43,075 bases of DNA, from positions 126,180 to 169,254 of the forward strand of contig NZ_LN811360.1 in NCBI RefSeq assembly GCF_001006805.1. The letters run 5' to 3'. Of this stretch, positions 17,045 to 25,583 are shown piece by piece. Made by a program: the position numbers and the translations under genes. The notes under the pieces were generated by a model. It was not told where the DNA came from. It saw only the letters and a program-made list of their open reading frames with translations, and made no database searches. Every line of letters begins with the position of its first letter. Within the stretch, counting starts at the first letter, position 1. This DNA comes from Microvirga massiliensis (GTDB taxonomy: Bacteria; Pseudomonadota; Alphaproteobacteria; Rhizobiales; Beijerinckiaceae).

Positions 17045-18318
17045 GGGCAGCGCCCTGGCGTGTGGCGCCCTCGTGGCGATCGTGCTTGACGGCATCGCTC
17101 TTGGCTTTGGTCTCTATGGGGGTGTCACGAGCCTTCCAGTTCACCTCGTGGCCGCGGCCTGCTTGGCCGGATCCGGCTATTTTTTTCCTGCGCGCCAAGA
17201 GAGCGCTGGCGGTGGTCGCCCACGTATGTCACGCAAGCGCCTGCGGCGACCTCGAGAGCCGGGTGATCGGCACCCGAGAGCCGGGCCTCATCGGCGAGCT
17301 CGAACGCAACGTCAATCACTTGCTCGACATCACCGATGCCTTCGTGCGCGAGGCCAGCGGATCCATGGAGGCCGTCTCGCAGGGCCGCTACTATCGCAAG
17401 GTCCTCCCGCACGGATTGCCGGGCGCCTTCGCCCATGCCGCCGCCAACCTCAATCGCGCAACGGACGTCATGGAGGCGCGGGTTCGCGCCTTTGCGGAGT
17501 TCGCCCAGAACAACGTCAGCACCGTCATGGACGGTGTTGCCCATGCCGCCATCCAGATGCGGGCGAGCGCCGAGGCAATGACCGCGACGGCCTCCGAGAG
17601 CAACGCCCTCGCGACCTCCGTCGCGGCCGCGGCCGAACAGGCCACGACGAGCGTCCATGCCGTCGCGGAAGCCGCCGAGGCACTGGCGCAGTCTCTCGCC
17701 GAAGTGGGATCCCGGGTCGCTCATTCGTCTCAAATTACGCGAACCGCGACCGAGCGGGCAGAGCTGGCCAACACCACGGTCGCCAGCCTGTCCGAGGCCG
17801 CCACCCGGATCGGGAAGGTTGTCCGGATCATCGAGGCGATCGCGAAGCAAACCAATCTTCTCGCCCTGAACGCCACCATCGAGGCCGCCCGCGCGGGTGA
17901 AGCCGGCAAGGGTTTTGGGGTGGTCGCGACCGAGGTCAAAACGCTCGCCAGCCAGACCGCGAAGGCCACTGAGGAGATCGCTTCCCAGGTTGCCGCGATC
18001 CAGGCCGCCACCCAAGGGGCCGTCGATGCCATTCGGGGTGTCGGGGGCATCATCGAGGAGATCAATCTGATCTCCTCCTCGATCGCCACTTCGGTCGAGG
18101 AACAGACCACGACCTCGCAGGAGATCGCGCGCAATGTTGCCGAGGCCGCGATCGGCACCGGCGAGGTCACGCGCAGCGTCGTTGGGGTCAGTCAGGCCGC
18201 GACCGCCACCGGAGACGCCGCATCCCAGGTGCTTGATGCTGCCGGAAATCTCACCATGCAGGCCGACCAGCTCAGGAACGAGATCGACCAGTTCCTGAAC
18301 CTGCGCCAAGCGGCCTGA
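17019..18318 (+). pseudogene. Methyl-accepting chemotaxis protein, frameshifted in a T run
   Basis: Partner of the PAS gene. The N-terminus (17019; MTNLSSLCKGSALACGALVA) makes two membrane helices and reads GSGYFF at 17172-17186, where a run of seven T (17180-17186) breaks the frame. With six T it continues FLRAKRALAVVAHVC and then the signalling domain, which is intact to 18318: a HAMP-like region, IGKVVRIIEAIAKQTNLLAL and NATIEAARAGEAGKGFGVVA (the hairpin tip that binds CheA and CheW), then a second helix. As sequenced, the receptor cannot be made from 17019. A GTG at 17062 in the signalling frame would give poor N-terminal sequence. Sequencing error or phase-variable slippage are both possible. 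Confidence 0.82.
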
Positions 18319-18408
18319 CCCAGGGCCTCGCGAGAGCCACGCTACGGCGTCGTTTTGTCCTCAAGACCAGAGGTTTACCCGGATGAGCAGAACTCCAAAG
18401 GAAATCCC

Positions 18409-18582
18409 ATGGACATTTTGACAACCTTTTTGCGCGTGCTCGGCATCGTGCTCGAGCATGGAACCTGGCTGTTGGTGGCCTTTGCCGTTCTGGCCACGGC
18501 GGTCTTCGTTACTGCCGGCGCCGGCATCTTTTTCGCGGGCCGGGCCACGCTGCGCCTGATCTCATGCCGTCGCGGATCTTGA
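18409..18582 (+). CDS. Small membrane protein
   Basis: 57 residues from the ATG at 18409 with AAAGGAA at good spacing. A single long hydrophobic segment (WLLVAFAVLATAVFVTAGAG, about residues 21-42) is flanked by MDILTTFLRVLGIVLEHG and a basic end (RATLRLISCRRGS). Inner-membrane protein of unknown role; 90 bp after the chemoreceptor gene. Confidence 0.55.
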   Translation: MDILTTFLRVLGIVLEHGTWLLVAFAVLATAVFVTAGAGIFFAGRATLRLISCRRGS

Positions 18583-18647
18583 CCCGGCGTTGAGCCTGCC
18601 TGACGTCGGACCCAGCACGGCAGCCCCCTGCGCGTAGAGATATTCAG

Positions 18648-19154
18648 GTGAACAAACTCGTTCGGACCGCCCTCGGCATCGGTCTCTTGTGGCAGATGGG
18701 CACGCCCAGCGCTGCTGCGGACCTCGGGACTTGGAGAGAGCTCACGGCCGACGAGGAGGCTGTCCGGATCGCCGGCATTCCTCCGGCATCGATCGATCCC
18801 TCGGTGATCGAGGGCGACTTCAACGGCGACGGCATTCTCGATCGCGCCATGATCGCCATCCGCACGACGGATCAGGTTCGCGGATTGATTGCCGTCATTG
18901 ATAGCCACATCCATGTCATCGCCGGCGACCCCGGGGCGGTTGGCGATCGAGACGGCCTTGGCATTGCCCCGCCTGGACGATGGGATCCCGTCTGCGGCAA
19001 TGCTCTTCGCGAATTTCACGAGTGCGATGGCCGCCAACCAACAACCATCGATCTAACAACCTCCGGCATCCTGCTCATTGGCGAGGGTGAGACCGTTCTC
19101 TACTTCTGGGACAAGAAAATCCCAGGCTTTCGAAATGCCGTAATGATCGACTGA
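18648..19154 (+). CDS. Secreted protein with a calcium-loop-like motif
   Basis: 168 residues with a GTG start and a signal peptide to about residue 24 (VRTALGIGLLWQMGTPSAAA). Residues 57-67 (DFNGDGILDRA) match the acidic D-x-[N/D]-G-D-G-x-x-D loop of FG-GAP or EF-hand-like repeats, which usually binds calcium. The rest contains a Cys pair (DPVCGNALREFHEC). It ends with a beta-rich segment (GILLIGEGETVLYFWDKK). Likely periplasmic. No known family beyond the motif. Confidence 0.68.
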   Translation: MNKLVRTALGIGLLWQMGTPSAAADLGTWRELTADEEAVRIAGIPPASIDPSVIEGDFNGDGILDRAMIAIRTTDQVRGLIAVIDSHIHVIAGDPGAVGDRDGLGIAPPGRWDPVCGNALREFHECDGRQPTTIDLTTSGILLIGEGETVLYFWDKKIPGFRNAVMID

Positions 19155-19244
19155 GGTGCGATTGCTTCAGGTGATGGATCTTCCCCAATCCCTGATACAA
19201 ATGCCGAACCTCTCACCGTCGCCCTCAACCCGGAACCGGCCAGC

Positions 19245-19607
19245 ATGACTCTCCGCAAAGCAGCCCTCGTCACGGTTCTGACCCTCAGCGCATCGCAGGC
19301 CTTCGCCGCGGGCGAATGCTTCCTGGAAGTCGATGGCCGGGTTTTCATGAATGGCGTGTGCTCGATCGCGGTGCGCCCCGGGGGCAGCTTCGAGATGCGG
19401 GACAGCCTCAAGCCCATGCGCCACGTCGCTGTCGTGAAGATCGACCCTGCCGATGGGACGGCCCGCGCAACCTGGAACGAGCAGCCCCGCGCGAGCCGCG
19501 CCCGCAGCGACCTGGGCTCGGTCGTCCGGCAAGGCGGATGCTGGGTGAACGCAAGAGCCCGGGTCTGCGCCTGGCAGCCCGGAACCCGACCGCGGGACTT
19601 CCAGTGA
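19245..19607 (+). CDS. Secreted small protein
   Basis: 120 residues. A signal peptide (MTLRKAALVTVLTLSASQAFA) precedes a compact beta-rich body with four cysteines (AGECFLEVDGRVFMNGVCSI and GGCWVNARARVCAW), which could form two disulfides. ATG 90 bp after the previous gene. Periplasmic. Family not recognised. Confidence 0.7.
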   Translation: MTLRKAALVTVLTLSASQAFAAGECFLEVDGRVFMNGVCSIAVRPGGSFEMRDSLKPMRHVAVVKIDPADGTARATWNEQPRASRARSDLGSVVRQGGCWVNARARVCAWQPGTRPRDFQ

Positions 19608-19639
19608 CCTGCCGCCGCTAGAGAGGCCCCTAAACACCA

Positions 19640-19700
19640 ACGGCCACGATAGCGAGACGGTGCGCGTACCTCCGGCGTCACCGTCCCGGCTCGTGGCCGT
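19640..19700. other. Large nested stem-loop between convergent genes
   Basis: Outer arms ACGGCCACGA (19640-19649) and TCGTGGCCGT (19691-19700) pair perfectly over 10 bp, and inner arms GACGGTG (19656-19662) and CACCGTC (19679-19685) over 7 bp. It lies between a plus gene ending at 19607 and a minus gene ending at 19769. No T run follows on either strand, so it could be a transcript-stabilising or anti-readthrough structure, a small RNA, or an old inverted-repeat insertion. Confidence 0.55.
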
Positions 19701-19768
19701 CCTCCAGTCACGCCTCAGAGCGTGATCGGGTTCTATGCTATGTAGGGCTGCTTCTTTGATCTACAAGA

Positions 19769-20143
19769 TCAGGATGGGGAGGCCCGCAGCCCCTCCCGCA
19801 GGAGCATGTCCTTGTCGGTCCGGACCGGCTTGTCCTCGCGGAGTTCTCGTTTGGCCCGCCGGAGTTGCTTCTCGACCTTTTCCAAGGCGGCGCTGAACGC
19901 CCGGTAGCAGTCCTTGTCCTGAGATTCGGCGCTCATGGTTTTCACCGCGCCCATCTGGATGTTCACTGTGCAGTCGAACAGAGGGCCCTCTCGACTGACG
20001 TGCACCGACGCCATATTCAGGTGCCCAAAATATTTGCGCGCCGCCCGGATAATACTCTGCTGCGCATGGTTCCGAAAATTGTCGCCGAGATCGATATTGG
20101 AACTTTGAATCGTGATCGCTTTGGCAACGTCCGCAAAATTCAT
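19769..20143 (-). CDS. Short ribosome hibernation-promoting factor (HPF/RaiA family)
   Basis: 124 residues with an ATG preceded by GAGAAG. The fold pattern fits HPF: a first strand (AITIQSSNIDLGDNFRNHAQ), a helix (SIIRAARKYFGHL), strands (SVHVSREGPLFDCTVNIQMG) and the long helix (DCYRAFSAALEKVEKQLRRA) with basic residues, ending in a Lys- and Arg-rich tail. Such proteins sit in the decoding centre and inactivate 70S ribosomes in resting cells. The long-form C-terminal domain is absent. A plasmid copy is unusual because this is normally chromosomal beside rpoN. Confidence 0.78.
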   Translation of the reverse strand: MNFADVAKAITIQSSNIDLGDNFRNHAQQSIIRAARKYFGHLNMASVHVSREGPLFDCTVNIQMGAVKTMSAESQDKDCYRAFSAALEKVEKQLRRAKRELREDKPVRTDKDMLLREGLRASPS

Positions 20144-20252
20144 TCTCTTCTCCCAAAGGACCGCACCAGAGAGGATAACGAGCGTGGCCGTTTTTGGTTC
20201 ACACGATTTCCCGTGAGAGTTACATCACGGCCCAGAGATAAGTGACACTCCC

Positions 20253-20690
20253 ATGCTGCATCGCATTAACACCCTGTCGCTGATCACTGCCTACTCCGGA
20301 ATCCCGGAGGAGGAGTGGGTCCAATCCCGGAGCGATCCGACCTATCACGTGTTCCGCCAGAGCAGCGGAGCCCTCGAGGCGATCGTGCTCTGGCACAACA
20401 AATATCCGAAAATCGAGCTGCGCGACCGCAACAACACCCTTGTCCGCGCGCTCAGCAAGAAGCGCGCGATGGATCTCGCGGCGCTCCATACCCGCGAGAC
20501 CGGAAACGAGGCAGTCTCGGCCGTGTTCGCAACTTTGGGAAAAGCCCTCGGGCTCCCGGCCGAACAGATGGGAAAAATGCTGCTCGCAGCGATCCGGGAG
20601 GCCGACCCGAACGATTCCGCCATGAGTAATCGGGCAAATGAGCTCGACGAGGCCGTCCAGGCGCTCCGCTCTTTATTTGAGAAGCCCTGA
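20253..20690 (+). CDS. Hypothetical helical protein
   Basis: 145 residues. It begins MLHRINTLSLITAYSGIPEE and has SALEAIVLWHNKYPKIELRD style alternation in the first half, then helices (KALGLPAEQMGKMLLAAIRE and ANELDEAVQALRSLF). No export signal. It is divergent from the HPF gene with a 109-bp shared promoter region, so both may respond to the same condition. Family not recognised. Confidence 0.66.
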   Translation: MLHRINTLSLITAYSGIPEEEWVQSRSDPTYHVFRQSSGALEAIVLWHNKYPKIELRDRNNTLVRALSKKRAMDLAALHTRETGNEAVSAVFATLGKALGLPAEQMGKMLLAAIREADPNDSAMSNRANELDEAVQALRSLFEKP

Positions 20691-20732
20691 TTTTCGGATT
20701 ATTTGGTAGCGACGCCAAACAGAGGGGCTGCC

Positions 20733-20948
20733 ATGAAGCGCGAGAAAATTCACGCGGGCGCCTACAGAATTGGACCCTATCGAATAAATCTGGTCCGGCA
20801 GGGCTTTTGGGACATCTGGCTGGGCGACGAGCGGGTGGAAATCGATGGCTGGGAGGCGTGGCCGAGCATGCGCGCTGCCGCCCGCGCGATCGAGAGCGTC
20901 CTCAAAGAGAACGCTCCCTCCGACCAGAAGGACGATTTCGCACACTGA
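20733..20948 (+). CDS. Hypothetical small protein
   Basis: 71 residues from the ATG at 20733 (MKREKIHAGAYRIGPYRINL). A beta-hairpin-like section rich in aromatic residues (VRQGFWDIWLGDERVEIDGW) precedes one helix (SMRAAARAIESVLKENA). It lies 42 bp after the previous gene and is probably in the same transcript. Its end is 7 bp from the end of the convergent DUF72 gene. Family not recognised. Confidence 0.6.
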   Translation: MKREKIHAGAYRIGPYRINLVRQGFWDIWLGDERVEIDGWEAWPSMRAAARAIESVLKENAPSDQKDDFAH

Positions 20949-20955
20949 CGAAGCG

Positions 20956-21687
20956 TCATCGATCCCGGGCCAGCACCAGGCTTTTGGTGGCGATCGCGTC
21001 GCCGGCCGCCGCAAACGCCGCGGTGTTGTCGAAGATGCACCACGCCGCGATACCCGCAACGGCATCACGTGCCAGCTTCCCGGCAACTTCCGCCCGCTGC
21101 CCCGCATCGTAGGGCGAGTAATAGATCCTCGGTGATCCATGCAGACGGTAATACGACAAGCCGCGCCAGCCTCCGGGATCTCCCGCTGTGGGCACTGGCG
21201 CCGGGTCCGCTGCGACCCGCGCGATCCGGAGATCCTTCAACAGCGCTTCGACTGCAGGCACGAACCAGGAGTCGTGCCGGGGCTCACACGCGATGCCGCC
21301 CGTAAACCGGTCACGCAGTTCGACCAGGAAACTGTCAGCCACCCCGGTCTCGAAGCGCAAGCTCGGAGGCAACTGGACCAGAAGAGGTCCGAGTTTGGGA
21401 CCAAGGCCACCGGCCTCCATCAGGAATTGCTCGAGTCGATCCGCGACATCTCGCAGGCGTCCCTCGTGCGTGATCGCTTTCGGGATCTTCACCGCGAAGC
21501 GGAAGTCCTCCGGAACCGAGGCGGCCCACCGCTCATAGGTCGTGCGCCGATGAGGCCGGTAAAATGACGAGTTGATCTCCACGGCATTGAGGGCGCCAGC
21601 ATAACGCTCCAGATGAGATCCCTCGGCGGGGAAGAAGCACGCATGCTCCTTCGGGATACTCCATCCTGCCGTGCCGATTCGGATCAC
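20956..21687 (-). CDS. DUF72 (YecE-like) protein
   Basis: 243 residues with a GTG start. It shows the DUF72 TIM-barrel pattern: MIRIGTAGWSIPKE, then LNAVEINSSFYRPHRRTTYE with WAASVPEDFRFAVKIPKAIT, then LGPLLVQLPPSLRFE, CEPRHDSWF, and YYRLHGSPRIYYSPYDA. It ends with WCIFDNTAAFAAAGDA. Members are widespread and conserved but have no settled biochemical role. The length is typical. Cytoplasmic. Confidence 0.88.
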   Translation of the reverse strand: MIRIGTAGWSIPKEHACFFPAEGSHLERYAGALNAVEINSSFYRPHRRTTYERWAASVPEDFRFAVKIPKAITHEGRLRDVADRLEQFLMEAGGLGPKLGPLLVQLPPSLRFETGVADSFLVELRDRFTGGIACEPRHDSWFVPAVEALLKDLRIARVAADPAPVPTAGDPGGWRGLSYYRLHGSPRIYYSPYDAGQRAEVAGKLARDAVAGIAAWCIFDNTAAFAAAGDAIATKSLVLARDR

Positions 21688-21906
21688 CGAGCGACCTCTC
21701 CGTCTACGCCAAGACTCCGGTGAACAGGGCCGGGTCGAAAAAGTTCACCGCGATTGCGGCCAACCTTTTCGGAATTATTCAAATTTTCCCTCTTGACCTC
21801 AAGCGACCCGCATCGAAAGCCGGCTGGAGTGCTTGTTCGGGACGTGATGCACCGGCATAATTTGGCAACCCATTGCCAGCCCCCTGATTGCGACCAAGCC
21901 GATATT

Positions 21907-24816
21907 ATGTCCGCCGTTCCGATTTCTATCGACGCCACTCGCATGATTTCGGAATCGGAAAACCACCGCACCGTCGGGGACAAGGTTGCCGAGCCCTACC
22001 AGGCGCGCATCATGGTGTCCTTGCGGGACGCGATCCGCCGCGGCCGATCCGGCGCCGTTCTCGCCCCAACGGGCAGCGGCAAAAGCCTGCTCGCGGCCGC
22101 TGGCGCCGAAGACGCCGTCGAGATCGGAAAACCGATCCTCGTCCTGCACCCGGACGTGTCGCTGCTCCGGCAGAACTACGCCCAGTTCGAGGCCGTCCCG
22201 GCCCTGCGCGACGCCCGCACGGCCTTCTATGTCGCCAAGACCGAGGTCATCGGCGACGGCGAGATGGCGCGCAATACGCTCGACGCCGACCTCATCCCCG
22301 CGACCAACATGTCGCTCGTCAACAAGCTCGAGGACGAGGAATTCCTGCGCGGCCTTGACGAGTTCGGCCGCCGCGGCGGCGTTGCGCTGATCGACGAGGG
22401 CCACAAGGCAGCCGCCGAGCAGCTCTCGGCCGTCCTTGAGCGGATCGCCCGTGCGGGCGGCTCCGGCATCGTCCTGACCGCAACCCCGTTCCGCACGGAC
22501 GGCAAGGACCCGCTCGATCCCTTCGGGGCCAGCATCGAGCACGACCTGATCGACGTCGCGACCTACGACGAGGTTCTGGCCACCGGCCGGACCGTCCCGA
22601 CCCGATTCGATCTCGCCACGGGGGAATTCGAAGCACATCTCGGCGCGGAAGCCGTTGGTCTGATCGAGAGCGCGTTCCTGGCGCTCTTGGCCGAGAACAA
22701 GTCCGTCGACCAGGCCTCCCAGCAAGCGTTCTCCCGCTTCTTCAAGGCCGACGCCAGCGAGGGCGACCAGGCCATCGCGGACCTGATCGTCACGGCTCTC
22801 GTCAGGATCTGGGCCAAGCGCGCCGTGAAAGCCGTTCTGGCGATGATCCATTGCGACAGTGTGGAGTTCGCCAAGGCTCTCTCTCAGGCTCTTTCAGAGC
22901 AGCGCATGCCGAAAGGGCACAAGAGGGCCGGAGACTTCCCGAGAGTCGCCTTCGTGGTCGCCGGCGAGATCCGGGTCTGGCGCAACAGCGAGGAGACCGG
23001 CCTTGCCGAGGGCGAACCTGCGGGACGCAAGATCAAGCGGGATGACCTCCTCGATGCGGCGCGTGCCGGCGCGTTCGACATCCTCGTCAACGTGAACGCT
23101 CTTGGCGTCGGCACCGACGTCCCCCAGACCGATCTCAACATCCTGGCCTGTCAGGAGCGGTCGATCGGCCCCGTCAAGCAGATCAGCGGCCGCGGCGAAC
23201 GGGCCCACAGGCCGACGGGCAAGACCCACCAGGTCTTCGTCGATGTCGGGAACTCGATCCTGCGGATCTTCAACGACATCGATGCCATGCGCCGGAACGA
23301 CCCCGAGCGGTCCCGGCGGCAGGTGAGGGGGCTTGCAGCCCCCATCCGCGAGCAGTTCGAGGCATGGTTCGACAAGGACCCGAGCCTGCGCGCGCAGATC
23401 GAGCAGCGGCAACGCGAGATCCGGCTGCGCCTCGGCGAGTCCGACAGCGAGCAATACGATGATCCGCTCGATTCCACGATGGCGTGGGGCGACGAGGACA
23501 CATTGCCGGTCCCGAAGCCCTTCGCGGCCGGGCTCCTGGCGGCCGGCATGCGGCGCTACGATTCCGAGACCCGCAGGTTCTCGAGCCGGCTTGCGCTGTT
23601 CTGCGACCTCTACCAGGCGGGCCTCTACGGACCCGAGGCTCTCCCGGATCTCCCGCGGTGGCTGGTCGCCACCCACGACGAACGCCTCAACGTCCAGCAG
23701 GCCTTCGTGTGCCAGAGCCTCGACGTCGCGCGCAAATACGCAGCCTTCGTCGGCATCCGCTACGACGATGAATATGAGAACACCCCGCCGAGCGAGCGGC
23801 AGCGGAGATTCCTGCGCAGCCTGCAGCAGGAGAAGCCTCAGGCCCAGCCCTGGCTGGAGCCGTTCGCCGAGCCCGAGAGCGCAACCCAGATCTCGGCAGG
23901 GATTGACCTTCTGAAAAACCGGGCTTCGCTTCTCGCCACCATGCTCGCTGCGGGAGCGACCCGCCTCATCGAGCGCGCCACCGGAGCGCATGGCCTCCAG
24001 CCGACGATCCGCTCGGTCGTTCTCGACCGCCCCAATCAGCTGACACCCCAGCGGCGCGAACTCCTCGCCGCCTATTGCCGCCTGCGTCATCGCCTTGGGG
24101 AGATCGCACCCCATGCCTTTGGCCGACGGGCCGCACCATTCTCGATCACGACCTATGATCCGAGCGTCCTGCCCGAGGTCCGCAACATTGTCGCGGCGAC
24201 CGACATCGGCTTCTTCGTGATCGAGGATGCCGAGAAGGAGGAGGCTCTGAAGCCGCGTTTGGCCGAAGGCCTCATGAGTTCCTCGATCGTCGCGGTCGGC
24301 CCGAAGGGCCCGAGTGACGCCTGGATCCGGCAGAAGGCCGGCTTTGCCCGCCATGACGATGCAGCGCACGCGCGCGAGTCCAGTTTCCGGACGTTACTCA
24401 GTGAGCTGCGGGATTCAGACTCCGAGGATGGCATGATCGCCATCACGCTGACTCGGCTCGAATACCGCGAGATCGCCAGCGCGAAGCCGGGGCGGGAACT
24501 GACCCGGGCGATCGCCGATATGGCTCGGGAACTCATTGCCCTGCTCAGTGCCGACGGCACGATGCCGGCCGATGGAGATCAGGTCGAGACCATTCGCTCC
24601 GGGATCGAGACGAATGCGCCCGAGATCGCTGTCTCATTTCCGATCGGTCGGCTTCGGGCGCGCTTTGCGCAGCAGATCGTGCCCAACCAGAAGCGGATCC
24701 TGAAGAGCCTCGAGAAAGCTGCCGCGTTCAAGAAGAACCGGGAGGCCTACTTGCAGGCGGCGCAGCAGGCTCCGGAGAGAAACGCCGGTGCTGGCCAGTC
24801 CTTCTCACCTGCCTGA
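21907..24816 (+). CDS. Large SF2 DEAD/DEAH-type helicase
   Basis: 969 residues from the ATG at 21907; upstream starts at 21847 (ATG) and 21754 (TTG) are possible and no site has a strong ribosome-binding signal. Motifs: Q-like EPYQARI (29-35), Walker A APTGSGKS (53-60), box II DEGH in place of DEAH (163-166), motif III TATPFR (191-196), motif V GVGTDVPQTD (about 400-409) and motif VI QISGRGERA (425-433). Residues 480-969 match no domain I know. The fold resembles helicases of restriction and defence systems, but no nuclease or methylase is adjacent. The 3' end overlaps the convergent NTPase gene by 12 bp. Confidence 0.85.
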   Translation: MSAVPISIDATRMISESENHRTVGDKVAEPYQARIMVSLRDAIRRGRSGAVLAPTGSGKSLLAAAGAEDAVEIGKPILVLHPDVSLLRQNYAQFEAVPALRDARTAFYVAKTEVIGDGEMARNTLDADLIPATNMSLVNKLEDEEFLRGLDEFGRRGGVALIDEGHKAAAEQLSAVLERIARAGGSGIVLTATPFRTDGKDPLDPFGASIEHDLIDVATYDEVLATGRTVPTRFDLATGEFEAHLGAEAVGLIESAFLALLAENKSVDQASQQAFSRFFKADASEGDQAIADLIVTALVRIWAKRAVKAVLAMIHCDSVEFAKALSQALSEQRMPKGHKRAGDFPRVAFVVAGEIRVWRNSEETGLAEGEPAGRKIKRDDLLDAARAGAFDILVNVNALGVGTDVPQTDLNILACQERSIGPVKQISGRGERAHRPTGKTHQVFVDVGNSILRIFNDIDAMRRNDPERSRRQVRGLAAPIREQFEAWFDKDPSLRAQIEQRQREIRLRLGESDSEQYDDPLDSTMAWGDEDTLPVPKPFAAGLLAAGMRRYDSETRRFSSRLALFCDLYQAGLYGPEALPDLPRWLVATHDERLNVQQAFVCQSLDVARKYAAFVGIRYDDEYENTPPSERQRRFLRSLQQEKPQAQPWLEPFAEPESATQISAGIDLLKNRASLLATMLAAGATRLIERATGAHGLQPTIRSVVLDRPNQLTPQRRELLAAYCRLRHRLGEIAPHAFGRRAAPFSITTYDPSVLPEVRNIVAATDIGFFVIEDAEKEEALKPRLAEGLMSSSIVAVGPKGPSDAWIRQKAGFARHDDAAHARESSFRTLLSELRDSDSEDGMIAITLTRLEYREIASAKPGRELTRAIADMARELIALLSADGTMPADGDQVETIRSGIETNAPEIAVSFPIGRLRARFAQQIVPNQKRILKSLEKAAAFKKNREAYLQAAQQAPERNAGAGQSFSPA

Positions 24817-25353
24817 GGAGGGTGGTTCCCCCAAAACCGCTTCGATGAAATCCGCGCGGTCCGACACGCTGACCTTGGGCAAGACCACGGTCTCGTAGCC
24901 AAGCGTGGGATATGCCTCGAGAAGGCGAGAATACTCGGCCTCAGCGGCCTCGAGCCCGTGCCGCCGCTCCGGGTCGCTGGCATAAATTTCCCGCCAGGGC
25001 GGAGCCAGAAACACGCGCCGATGATAGCGATGCGACCGGGCGAGGGCTGCCAGCGCCGGCTCACCTATCAGGTGCTCCAAGGCCGCGGCGGCATCGACCA
25101 AGCCCCCGTCGAAAAACACCCAACCTCTTAGGGCAGCTGCTGACGCCCGGTCCTCCAGAGCCATGGCGATCGCAGGACGCGCAAAGGCACCTGCGTTCTT
25201 CCAGGGAAGCGCCGCCCCGCCTTCCTGCAACTCTTGCTTGACGATCCGGCGGCCCGGCTCCTCCACAACGGAATGGCCGCGTCTGTGAAGTTCAGCCAGC
25301 AACGTGGACTTGCCGCCTCCTGAGCAGCCCGAAATCACAACGAACTGATCCAT
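24805..25353 (-). CDS. P-loop NTPase/kinase-like protein
   Basis: 182 residues. Walker A GCSGGGKST is at about residues 9-17, followed by LLAELHRRGHSVVEEPGRRI, which is typical of the AAA_28-type predicted ATPases (NadR-like kinases). A hydrophobic strand with acidic residue (GWVFFDGGLVDA) suits Walker B. RRVFLAPPWREIYASDPERR is a family-like lid region with basic residues. A small-molecule or nucleoside kinase is the likely role, but the substrate is unknown. ATG with AAGGTGA in front. Confidence 0.82.
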   Translation of the reverse strand: MDQFVVISGCSGGGKSTLLAELHRRGHSVVEEPGRRIVKQELQEGGAALPWKNAGAFARPAIAMALEDRASAAALRGWVFFDGGLVDAAAALEHLIGEPALAALARSHRYHRRVFLAPPWREIYASDPERRHGLEAAEAEYSRLLEAYPTLGYETVVLPKVSVSDRADFIEAVLGEPPSSGR

Positions 25354-25371
25354 TCACCTTCCATTCGCTTG

Positions 25372-25484
25372 CTAGGCGGAGATGCCTGATCCGCGCCGGT
25401 AATCCCCAATCGGCATTGCAGCGATCATCATCCAAAATCTTAAAAACATCTTCGGGACCAAGAACCCCAGAAGAATGCCAGCGG
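25372..25484 (-). pseudogene. 3' half of a small membrane-protein gene cut by the IS
   Basis: Reading leftwards from the IS end the minus strand encodes AGILLGFLVPKMFLRFWMMI and then AAMPIGDYRRGSGISA before a stop. This is a hydrophobic helix and a basic tail without a start of its own. The matching 5' half may be the frame at 27506-27677 on the same strand; the two would join in frame through ISAQD-T-AGILL. Inference, since the uninterrupted gene is not present. Confidence 0.4.
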
Positions 25485-25491
25485 TGAACCA

Positions 25492-25523
25492 CCCCGACCC
25501 AACGCGGTGCGCTGTGGTCGGGG
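25492..25523 (-). repeat. Right-end hairpin of the TnpB element
   Basis: CCCCGACC (25492-25499) pairs with GGTCGGGG (25516-25523), with inner ACGC/GCGC-type pairing. It lies 60 bp after the tnpB stop. Compared with the left-end hairpin, base changes at three stem positions occur on both arms, so the pairing is kept. It would be the 3' end of a tnpB-derived guide RNA if one is made. Confidence 0.62.
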
Positions 25524-25583
25524 CTTCCCGGTCGCTCGGGGACGCACCCTCCGCGGCCGGTCTGTTTTTGTCACAAAGGATTC

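Noticed and set aside
17062..18318. Chemoreceptor starting at a GTG at 17062 as an intact gene
   Set aside because: The first 40 residues from that start lack the expected membrane helices, while the 17019 frame supplies them up to the T run. A frameshift explains the data better.
22894..24369. 491-codon antisense frame opposite the helicase, and similar long frames at 5996-7342 and 17125-18309
   Set aside because: All lie fully opposite genes with strong family motifs and are expected shadows in high-GC DNA.
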